Of a stretch of DNA of 18,195 nt, positions 1 through 6,079 are shown in pieces (within the stretch, counting starts at the first letter, position 1; each line of letters begins with the position of its first letter). Position numbers and translations under genes: made by a program. The notes beneath the pieces were generated by a model, which was not told where the DNA came from, did not search any database, and saw nothing but the letters and a program-made list of their open reading frames with translations. The stretch comes from an uncultured Pirellulaceae bacterium (lineage in GTDB: Bacteria > Planctomycetota > Planctomycetia > Pirellulales > Pirellulaceae): the NCBI GenBank assembly GCA_934278005.1, contig CAKQWG010000054.1, forward strand, positions 1 to 18,195, written 5' to 3'.

Positions 1-94
1 AGACGCAGCAGGCAGATTGCACCCACTAATTCTCAAATCTCAAATCCAGGCGGCGGCCTAGTGCATTCGAAACTCAATGGCGCTCTCGGGCTGA

Positions 95-1288
95 CTATTT
101 TGAGAGATGGGCTGCGATCAAGTCTTGGAACTGGTCGAACAAGTAGCCGCTGTCGTGTGGGCCGGCCGAGGCCTCAGGGTGGTACTGCACACTGAAGGTC
201 AAGTTGTTGCTGTGTCGCACTCCGGCCACAGTATCGTCGTTGAGATTGCGATGCGTGACCGTCAGCTGCTCGGGCAGGGACGCACCTTCGACCGCAAAGC
301 CGTGGTTTTGCGAAGTGATCTCGACTCGCCCGTTCTCCAGATTCAGTACCGGCTGGTTGCTACCGCGGTGACCAAACTTCAGCTTGAAGGTCTCGCCGCC
401 GGTGGCTAGGCACAGCAGTTGGTGCCCCAGGCAAATGCCGAACATGGGTCGCTGGCCGAGCAGTTCGCGGATGGTATCGACGGCGTAGTCCAGGGCCTGC
501 GGATCGCCTGGGCCGTTGGATAGAAAAATCCCGTCGGGCTTTTGATCCAGGACCTCTTGGGCAGATGCCGTACCGGGCAGTATCGTGACGCGATTGCCGC
601 GTTCGTACAGATGTCGTGCGATATTCCACTTCATGCCGTAATCCAAGCAGACCACGTGCGGCCGCTTGTCGGTTTTGGAATCGTCTGCGGAGCTGCTAGT
701 TGTGGCTGCCGCTGCCTGCGCTGCGCCGCTTTCGCTGGCCGAGGGTTGTTCGAGTTGATGCAGTGCTTCATTCCACTGCCGAGCTCGTGTGGAGACGACT
801 TCGCGGACCAGATCGCGGCCTACCATGCTGGGGCTGGACTTGACTTTAGCCAGCAGCGATTGTGGGTCGAGGTCCACCGTCGAGATGCCTCCCTTCATGG
901 CCCCTTTATCGCGAATCCGCCGCACCAAAGCCCGCGTATCAATGCCGGCGATCGTCACCACGTTGTGCTCGCGCAAGTAATCGCCCAGGCTCTGTTGCGA
1001 TCGATAATTGCTGGCCAGACGACTCTCCGCTCTCACGATAAAGCCGGACAGGCGAGGTTTGTCGCTCTCCGCATCGTCGCGGTTGATGCCCGAATTGCCA
1101 ACCTCCGGATAGGTCAAGGCCACGATTTGGCCGCAATAGCTGGGATCGGTTAAGATCTCCTGATATCCAGTCATGGACGTATTGAAGACGACTTCGCCGA
1201 AGGTTTCGCCATCGGCACCGATGGAGATGCCACGAAAACTAGTTCCGTCTTCGAGCACCAAAAGAGCTGGTTTTCCAGAACGACTCAC
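95..1288 (-). CDS. carA: Carbamoyl-phosphate synthase small (glutaminase) subunit
   Basis: This subunit hydrolyses glutamine and passes ammonia to the large subunit CarB, which makes carbamoyl phosphate for pyrimidine and arginine synthesis in the cytoplasm. The N-terminal CPSase_sm_chain domain (motifs TGYQEILTDPSY and YPEVGN) is followed by a class I glutamine amidotransferase domain. The nucleophile lies in GICLGHQ (Cys286) and the His/Glu pair in QYHPEAS (His370, Glu372); the 84-residue Cys-to-His spacing equals that of E. coli CarA. The two domains are joined by a low-complexity Ala/Ser-rich linker of about 30 residues, longer than usual. I chose the GTG at 1288 because a GGAG (1297-1300 on the plus strand) sits 8 nt upstream; a TTG at 1294 would add two residues but is too close to that site. 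carB is not in the window. Length (397 aa) fits the family. Confidence 0.95.
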   Translation of the reverse strand: MSRSGKPALLVLEDGTSFRGISIGADGETFGEVVFNTSMTGYQEILTDPSYCGQIVALTYPEVGNSGINRDDAESDKPRLSGFIVRAESRLASNYRSQQSLGDYLREHNVVTIAGIDTRALVRRIRDKGAMKGGISTVDLDPQSLLAKVKSSPSMVGRDLVREVVSTRARQWNEALHQLEQPSASESGAAQAAAATTSSSADDSKTDKRPHVVCLDYGMKWNIARHLYERGNRVTILPGTASAQEVLDQKPDGIFLSNGPGDPQALDYAVDTIRELLGQRPMFGICLGHQLLCLATGGETFKLKFGHRGSNQPVLNLENGRVEITSQNHGFAVEGASLPEQLTVTHRNLNDDTVAGVRHSNNLTFSVQYHPEASAGPHDSGYLFDQFQDLIAAHLSK

Positions 1289-1340
1289 GCGCAATACTCC
1301 GCTAGCGGATTTCCAAGGCTACCGATCAAAAATTTCAGCC

Positions 1341-1369
1341 AGTATAGACGGTGGCAGACTTCTCGATAA
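1341..1369 (-). promoter_or_regulatory. Possible sigma-70-type promoter for carA
   Basis: Read on the minus strand, TATACT (1341-1346) is a near-consensus -10 box, and TTATCG (1364-1369), a poor -35 box, lies 17 nt upstream. It sits 53 nt before the carA start in the 162-nt gap behind the upstream gene, which fits carA having its own promoter. Only the -10 box is convincing. Confidence 0.35.
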
Positions 1370-1413
1370 CCATCGCGCCAAAAATATCTGTGCCTGGGTA
1401 GACTTAAACTAGC

Positions 1414-1449
1414 TCAGCGGCCGCGAACCTGCGGCTACCGGCCCGCTGA
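1414..1449 (-). terminator. Hairpin just after the 81-aa gene, possible terminator
   Basis: TCAGCGG and CCGCTGA pair perfectly (7 bp) around a GC-rich loop of 22 nt, starting right beside the stop codon of the 81-aa gene. Downstream on the minus strand comes GCTAGTTTAAG, only a weak U-run, so termination is possible but not certain. It separates that gene from the carA promoter. Confidence 0.35.
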
Positions 1450-1450
1450 C

Positions 1451-1696
1451 TTACTTAAAGACATCCTCGTCAAATGCGCCGACTTCGGCCGGATCGCCAA
1501 AGCCATCGAGCGGATCGGCTTGCCCGAAGCCATCTTCAGCCGACACGGTGGGGGCAGAAGCCACTCCAGACATATTTTGGGGCTTCATCTTCTGCATAGC
1601 TGCATCGCGAGCTTTTTTCTCGCGCCAGGCCACTACGCTGACCGCGATGATCAGCCCTAGCATGCAGGTGATCCAGAAGTAGGGCCAGATATCCAT
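1451..1696 (-). CDS. Small single-pass membrane protein, function unknown
   Basis: I do not recognise this 81-residue protein. Residues 1-25 form one hydrophobic segment (PYFWITCMLGLIIAVSVVAW) followed at once by a basic stretch (REKKARDAAMQK), which by the positive-inside rule suggests an N-out, C-in anchor with no cleavage site. The tail from about residue 50 is acidic and carries a repeated Gly-Phe-Gly pattern (DGFGQADPLDGFGDP). It starts with ATG at 1696, with only a weak purine-rich site upstream. It lies between a DUF1501 gene and carA on the same strand, 82 nt after the former, so it could share a transcript with it. The hydrophobic/basic/acidic architecture argues that it is a real protein, but nothing here indicates a role. 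Confidence 0.7.
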   Translation of the reverse strand: MDIWPYFWITCMLGLIIAVSVVAWREKKARDAAMQKMKPQNMSGVASAPTVSAEDGFGQADPLDGFGDPAEVGAFDEDVFK

Positions 1697-1742
1697 GGGT
1701 AATAATCTCGCAGACGGATAGAAAGTTCTTCGAAGTCATAGC

Positions 1743-1778
1743 CTTTCAGTCCAGCTTAGTTATGCCGCGCCCTGAAAG
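1743..1778 (-). terminator. Hairpin abutting the DUF1501 stop codon
   Basis: CTTTCAG and CTGAAAG (7 bp, perfect) flank a 22-nt loop immediately downstream of the DUF1501 stop. There is no U-run after it, so it may be a 3'-end stabilising hairpin or a weak terminator rather than a full intrinsic terminator. Confidence 0.3.
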
Positions 1779-3182
1779 TCAAGCAAGTTGCTTGCAAAAT
1801 CGCCCCTCATTGATGGTGGGACGCTCAGGTCTGCCGCGATGATCGTAGGTCAACCGCATGTTGTCCAAGCCCATCAACCACAAGATCGAAGCGTGTATGT
1901 CGTGTACATGCAGTTTGTTTTCGACGGCGTACAGTCCCAAATCGTCAGTCGCACCAATCACCTGCCCGCCACGCACGCCGCCTCCGGCCATCCACATGGA
2001 AAATCCGGTCGGGTTGTGATCGCGACCGAATCCCTTCTCACTCATCGGTGTCCTGCCAAACTCCCCGCCCCACACCACCAGCGTCTGATCGAGCAGCCCG
2101 CGGCGCTTGAGATCTTTGAGCAGCGCAGCTACCGGCTGATCCATCGACAAGCACATCCGCGTATGATTGGCCTCAATGCCCGAGTGAGCATCCCATTTGC
2201 TCCCGGTACCGCTGTACAACTGCACGAAGCGTACGCCTCGTTCGACCAACCGCCGCGCCAGGAGACAGTTGCGGCCAAAATCTTGCGTCTCTTTGCGATC
2301 CAGGCCATACATCGCATGCGTAGCCGCGGTCTCCTGAGCTAAATCGACCGCCTCGGGAGCTTGAGCCTGCATGCGAAAGGCCAGTTCGTAACTCTTGATG
2401 CGAGCCTCAAGTTCGCTCTGCTGTGGCCGCGTTTGGGCGTAGGACGAATTGAACTGCTGTAACAGCTCAAGCTTGCCACGTTGGCGAGTGGCGGAGTGCC
2501 CGGCTGGAGGATGAAGATTCGCGATGGGCTCAGGCAGGTTGCCGTTGAGCCGCACGCCTTGATGCGTGGCCGGCATAAAGCCACTCCCCCAATTCCGTGG
2601 TCCGTTGACCGGGCGTCCGGCAGTGTCGCACATGACGACGTAGCTGGGCAGATTTTCGTTGGCGGACCCTAGCCCATAATCGACCCACGAGCCGAGCGAT
2701 GGCCGGCCGGCCACGTTGATACAAGTGTTCATCTGACATACGCCGCCGGCGTGGTTAATGCCGTTGGTCCAGCAGGATCGCAGCACGGCGATATCATCCA
2801 TACATTCGGCGATATGCGGAATCCAATCCGAGGCCCACAAGCCGCTCTGGCCGTGCCTTTTCCATTTGCGTTGGCTGGGTAGCAACGTGGCTCCCATTTC
2901 CCCCATAGCTAGAATCGGCTCCTTGAAGCTCGAGGGAAGTGCCTGACCAGCTAGCTTCTGCAGCAGCGGCTTGGGATCGACCAAATCTAAGTGGCTCGGA
3001 CCGCCTTCCATGAACAGCCAGATCACACTCTTGGCGCGCGGCGCATGGTGCGTCGCTGGACCGGCCCCAGCGGCTTGGGATTGCTCCTTATGCAGCAACC
3101 AGTCGAGCGCCACGCCACCGAAACCGACACCACTGGTCTGCAGGAATTCACGGCGCGAAGCGGCGTATGAGTTTGTAGGCAT
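1779..3182 (-). CDS. DUF1501 family protein, Tat-exported
   Basis: DUF1501 proteins belong to the alkaline phosphatase/sulfatase-like fold; they are very numerous in planctomycetes and their substrates are unknown. The N-terminus has a twin-arginine signal, SRREFLQ at residues 9-15, followed by a moderately hydrophobic stretch (SGVGFGGVALDWLL), so export in folded form is likely. Family signatures seen are VIWLFMEGGPSHLDLVDPKP near residue 55, a central GVRFVQLYSG, and VVWGGEFGRTPMSE with GRDHNPTGF towards the C-terminus. At 467 residues it has the usual full length. In planctomycetes such genes commonly follow a DUF1549/DUF1553 (PSCyt-type) partner; here the upstream gene is an unrelated regulator, so this copy is unpaired. 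Start ATG at 3182; a duplicated palindrome lies 32-74 nt upstream of it. Confidence 0.92.
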   Translation of the reverse strand: MPTNSYAASRREFLQTSGVGFGGVALDWLLHKEQSQAAGAGPATHHAPRAKSVIWLFMEGGPSHLDLVDPKPLLQKLAGQALPSSFKEPILAMGEMGATLLPSQRKWKRHGQSGLWASDWIPHIAECMDDIAVLRSCWTNGINHAGGVCQMNTCINVAGRPSLGSWVDYGLGSANENLPSYVVMCDTAGRPVNGPRNWGSGFMPATHQGVRLNGNLPEPIANLHPPAGHSATRQRGKLELLQQFNSSYAQTRPQQSELEARIKSYELAFRMQAQAPEAVDLAQETAATHAMYGLDRKETQDFGRNCLLARRLVERGVRFVQLYSGTGSKWDAHSGIEANHTRMCLSMDQPVAALLKDLKRRGLLDQTLVVWGGEFGRTPMSEKGFGRDHNPTGFSMWMAGGGVRGGQVIGATDDLGLYAVENKLHVHDIHASILWLMGLDNMRLTYDHRGRPERPTINEGRFCKQLA

Positions 3183-3213
3183 CGTAATACTCTAGTGGGA
3201 ACGGTCCGTGCGC

Positions 3214-3256
3214 TAAGCAGCCTGCTTGCCAAGTGGGGTAAGCAGCCTGCTTGCCA
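3214..3256. repeat. Two direct copies of an 18-bp palindromic unit
   Basis: The unit taagcagcctgcttgcca occurs at 3214-3231 and identically at 3239-3256, a 25-bp period. Each copy contains the inverted repeat AAGCAG-C-CTGCTT, so each can form a 6-bp hairpin or bind a dimeric protein. They lie in the leader of the DUF1501 gene. They may be an operator pair, an RNA structure, or a copy of an intergenic repeat family dispersed in the genome; the window alone does not decide. Confidence 0.7.
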
Positions 3257-3371
3257 CTAAGTGTTAAACAAACTGTCGCAAGCTAGAAGCTTACGCCACT
3301 ATTGTACTCGCAATCTGGGTGCAGCGGTTTAGCATGTCGGGGCTTAGTGTGCGCAGTTGCGTGAGGGAGCT

Positions 3372-4028
3372 TCAGCGAGGATAGGGCGGGGGCGTGTAGG
3401 CGGCGGCCTCTAACTTCATGGCCAGCGAGGTATCGAACTCGTTCTCTAAGCATTCGATCAGGCCGTGGCGAATGGTGAAGTGCAAGTTGACCCACATCAC
3501 ATGTTGGCTCCGGTCGGCAGCCACAAAGGTATCGTCGTAGCGCGCGGTGACCAAGTCCTGAGCGGTCATGTACGACACTTGCAAAGTATTGCAGCGGGGG
3601 CGCTGAACAATCGAAAACAACCTGTCCAGCCAAGCTTGAAAACCACTCACTCCGTACCAGTCGCCCGCAACGAGCGAGCCGGGCTCGCCCGCACAACGGA
3701 ACACGAAGTCTTTGGCAAATAGCTCGCCGCAGTAGTGGAGCATGCGGTGTTGATGCTCATCATAGCAATCGACAAACTTGCGGGCGATGGCTTCGGGAAA
3801 ACTACACAGATCGCTCGAAGCAACCTTCCGCTCCCTACAACTCAAAGCCTCGGCCAAGTCTTCAATTGTGCTCAAACTAAGCGTTCCTCCCGACTCCGCT
3901 TTGCGCACAAGGCGTTCGGAATAGCCGGCCAGTCTAGCTAGCTCTGCCTGAGTTAATCCACGCATGATCCGCAAGTTGCGCAAGCTATCTCCGCACACAC
4001 GCAGACCTTTCACTCGTTGATTATGCAT
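3372..4028 (-). CDS. XRE-type HTH regulator fused to a SnoaL/NTF2-like domain
   Basis: This 218-residue protein has two parts. Residues 14-66 form a Cro/C1-type helix-turn-helix (LRNLRIMRGLTQAELARLAG, then SERLVRKAESG and STIEDLAEAL). Residues from about 80 to 200 look like a SnoaL/NTF2-like alpha+beta barrel: ARKFVDCYDEH, LFAKDFVFR, YGVSGFQAWLDRLFSIV, VTARYDDTFVA and MWVNLHFTIRHGLI are typical helix and strand positions. NTF2-like folds often bind small molecules, so a ligand-responsive DNA-binding regulator is a reasonable inference; the ligand and targets are unknown. The C-terminus is Pro/Tyr-rich. It starts with ATG at 4028, inside a perfect palindrome TTATGCATAA (4021-4030), and is divergent from the DUF1559 gene. 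It has no close partner on its own strand: 189 nt separate it from the DUF1501 gene. Confidence 0.82.
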   Translation of the reverse strand: MHNQRVKGLRVCGDSLRNLRIMRGLTQAELARLAGYSERLVRKAESGGTLSLSTIEDLAEALSCRERKVASSDLCSFPEAIARKFVDCYDEHQHRMLHYCGELFAKDFVFRCAGEPGSLVAGDWYGVSGFQAWLDRLFSIVQRPRCNTLQVSYMTAQDLVTARYDDTFVAADRSQHVMWVNLHFTIRHGLIECLENEFDTSLAMKLEAAAYTPPPYPR

Positions 4029-4392
4029 AACTTGTTCTCGCTTAAATCACGTTGAACTTCTGGGTGCAATCTTGTTGAGTGCAAGCAAATCAGCCATGAC
4101 GACGATCCGCATCCGCTCAAATTCGTTCCTGAGAGTGCCGGTTAAAGTGCCTCTCGGTGCCGCATCGCAAGCATTGTCTTTCGACTAGCTGCTCCTTAAG
4201 TTAACTAAACAACTAGCACATAACTACAGGGCACCAAGCTTTGATGGGGGGGACGTAAAAGCCAGCCCATGGAAACTTGGGACGACTGCAAAAATGACTG
4301 GTTGAGTTCGAGCATCTTTCAGGTGCGCACTGGTCCAGCAGGTAACTTTCCTCAAGTCCGTACGACTCACACTTTTGTAAGCGAGAGCCATC
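4029..4392. other. Divergent spacer with no gene seen
   Basis: This 364-nt gap lies between the HTH-SnoaL gene (leftward) and the DUF1559 gene (rightward), so it should hold both promoters. I could not assign a convincing -35/-10 pair. Visible features are a directly repeated gtgcaa (4064-4069 and 4079-4084, one and a half helical turns apart) and a run of seven G at 4246-4252. No reading frame here has a credible product. Confidence 0.6.
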
Positions 4393-5346
4393 GTGACGAC
4401 CCGCCCAACTCCTGCGCATCCGTTGGCATTCAGCGAACGTCTGCAATCCCACCCAACAGCCGCTTTTAAGTCCACCGCCTCACAGCCCACCGACTCACAG
4501 CACACTGGCTTACAGCACACTGGCTTACAGCTCGTGCGGCTGCAGACCAGCCTCGTCAGGCGAGGTTTCACGATCGTCGAGCTGTTAGTGGTGATCAGCA
4601 TCATCGGGGTGCTCGTCGGTCTCTTGCTGCCGGCCGTTCAAGCGGCGCGAGAAACGGCGCGGCGCATCCAATGTCTGAACAATCTCAAGAACATCGGCTT
4701 GGCGATTCACAATTTTGAAAATGCCAAGCGGAATATACCGCTGGGCAACCAGAAGCTCTCGGGCACCATGCATGCTTGGTCGACGATGATCCTGCCCTAC
4801 ATCGAGCAACCCGCCGTTTTTAATCAGATCGATCTCAAGCTGCCTTGGGACGACGCCGCAGTCAACGCGCAGGCCGCCTTGACTGACTTAAGTCTCTACC
4901 GCTGTCCCAGCGCGGTGAAAGATTTTTCCGGCAAGCAGGACTATGGCGGAATCGTAGGCACCACCCTGCTGAGTTTGCCTCCGGGCACAGGGCCCGGCGA
5001 TGCATTCGGTTGCGGGGCTATGATCTCCAGCACTAAGTCGCAAAGTTCACCGCTCACCTTGGCTTCCTTTACCGATGGTCTGAGCAACACCCTGTGCGTG
5101 GCTGAATCGGTCGACCGTAGTCCAGAAGCCGCCGGCCGCTGGGCGTGTGGACTGAACTGCTTTGCACAGGGCGAAGCGCTCTCGGAAAGCAACGAGCACG
5201 GAGACATGGAGTCGCAGCATCCGATGGGAGTCCCCGCTGTGTACGCCGACGGACACGTAACGCTGTTGCCTCTGACGATCGACGTCAAGATCCTCGGCGG
5301 CCTATGCACTCGCAACGGGGGCGAAGCGCAGACGCAATTGGATTGA
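4393..5346 (+). CDS. DUF1559 protein with type IV pilin-like N-terminus and H-X9-DG C-terminus
   Basis: DUF1559 proteins are a large planctomycete family of pseudopilin-like exported proteins of unknown function. The prepilin motif is [19 protein letters not shown], with Gly58 before the cleavage point and Glu63 at the conserved +5 position, followed by a long hydrophobic helix and the family signature [20 protein letters not shown]. The C-terminus has an exact H-X9-DG motif (His276 to Asp286-Gly287) and the closing LCTRNGGE. At 317 residues it is of normal length. The GTG at 4393 gives a 58-residue leader that includes a tandem repeat; this is long for a prepilin. A second in-frame GTG at 4534 would give a leader of 11 residues and may be the true start. 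Neither start has a strong ribosome binding site. Confidence 0.88.
   Translation: MTTRPTPAHPLAFSERLQSHPTAAFKSTASQPTDSQHTGLQHTGLQLVRLQTSLVRRGFTIVELLVVISIIGVLVGLLLPAVQAARETARRIQCLNNLKNIGLAIHNFENAKRNIPLGNQKLSGTMHAWSTMILPYIEQPAVFNQIDLKLPWDDAAVNAQAALTDLSLYRCPSAVKDFSGKQDYGGIVGTTLLSLPPGTGPGDAFGCGAMISSTKSQSSPLTLASFTDGLSNTLCVAESVDRSPEAAGRWACGLNCFAQGEALSESNEHGDMESQHPMGVPAVYADGHVTLLPLTIDVKILGGLCTRNGGEAQTQLD
4486..4530 (+). repeat. 15-bp tandem repeat in the DUF1559 leader
   Basis: cacactggcttacag is present twice head to tail (4501-4515, 4516-4530), preceded by a diverged third copy (4486-4500). If translated it encodes a QHTGL repeat just before the prepilin motif. Being a multiple of three it can change copy number without shifting frame. 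Confidence 0.75.
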
Positions 5347-5369
5347 GATAAATATCCGACCAAGATGTG

Positions 5370-5393
5370 CGCATTCCCAATGGAATGAATGCG
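5370..5393 (+). terminator. Hairpin after the DUF1559 gene
   Basis: CGCATTC and GAATGCG (7 bp, perfect) surround a 10-nt loop 23 nt after the DUF1559 stop. Only TTCT follows, not a real U-run, so it is a weak terminator candidate. Confidence 0.3.
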
Positions 5394-5527
5394 TTCTGGC
5401 AATGATGCTCATCAAGATGTTCCCGCAAGAATCCGCAGGAGGTGAAGACAAGTACTAGGTCATTAGTTTTGTTGCTTTAGGTTTTAGAAGTTTACGTTTG
5501 ATTGTTTCAATTTCGAAAGAGAGAATT

Positions 5528-5944
5528 ATGTTTAATCGTAGAATGTTGATCGCTGTGGCTGCTTGCTTGGCTGTTTCCGCGTCGTCGGCTTTTGCCGGTG
5601 GCAATGGTGGCTCCAAGAAGGACTCCACCATTCACGTCGAAAACCAAACTGAATACCGGCTGTATGTATTCGCGGATGTCTCCGACGCCAGGATTCAGCG
5701 AGCGGCCGCTTCGGCCGATCCTCTCGCTGCTTTCAAGGGTTTGGGCGGCAAGGAAGTTGAGTCCACTGGTACGGCCAGCTTCCAAGTTAAAAGTGGCAAC
5801 CACAATATCACAGCTGTAGCTGTCGATGCAGAAGAAGGCCAACAGCTAGTTGCTAAGCTCCGGCCATATGTCGGCAAAGGTGCAACGATGACAGTTGTCA
5901 TCGGTGAAGATGATCTGGTTGACCTCAACCAGTCTTCGTTCTAG
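5528..5944 (+). CDS. Small exported protein with signal peptide, function unknown
   Basis: I do not recognise this protein. From the ATG at 5528 it has 138 residues and opens with a classical Sec signal peptide: basic MFNRR, a hydrophobic core (MLIAVAACLAVSASS) and a probable signal peptidase I site after AFA (residue 23). The mature part is rich in beta-prone sequence, for example STIHVENQTEYRLYVFADV and TASFQVKSGNHNITAVAVDA, which suggests a small soluble beta domain; it has no cysteine. An upstream in-frame start would add ten residues (to 5498), but the purine-rich AAAGAGAG ends 4 nt before 5528 and the signal peptide begins there, so 5528 is preferred. It stands 181 nt after the DUF1559 gene and is followed by a terminator-like hairpin, so it is probably a single-gene unit. 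It most likely acts in the periplasm or outside the cell. Confidence 0.75.
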   Translation: MFNRRMLIAVAACLAVSASSAFAGGNGGSKKDSTIHVENQTEYRLYVFADVSDARIQRAAASADPLAAFKGLGGKEVESTGTASFQVKSGNHNITAVAVDAEEGQQLVAKLRPYVGKGATMTVVIGEDDLVDLNQSSF

Positions 5945-5963
5945 TCGATCTAGCAGAAATTCG

Positions 5964-6006
5964 GTGGCGGTGCTTGGGCAAGGCTCAGGTGCCGCCGCTT
6001 TCTTTG
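5964..6006 (+). terminator. Probable intrinsic terminator after the 138-aa gene
   Basis: GTGGCGG (5964-5970) pairs with CCGCCGC (5992-5998), seven pairs including one G-U, around a 21-nt loop that has its own CTTG/CAAG pairing. TTTCTTTG follows directly. It starts 19 nt after the stop codon, the expected position for a rho-independent terminator. Confidence 0.5.
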
Positions 6007-6079
6007 AAGTTTTGCCGGCAAGATTTCCTAGTGAATACGGATGTTCGCTTGTCCAAGCTCCCCTCCATGAAATTGCCTC

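Noticed and set aside
1..94. Left edge of the window
   Set aside because: It lies downstream of carA and shows no reading frame, hairpin or RNA gene that I can support.
542..1153. Long open frame on the plus strand opposite carA
   Set aside because: It is the antisense of a certain carA coding sequence and its translation shows no domain or plausible composition.
4064..4084. Direct repeat gtgcaa spaced 15 bp in the divergent spacer
   Set aside because: Six-base repeats arise easily by chance and the site is not placed relative to a recognisable promoter.
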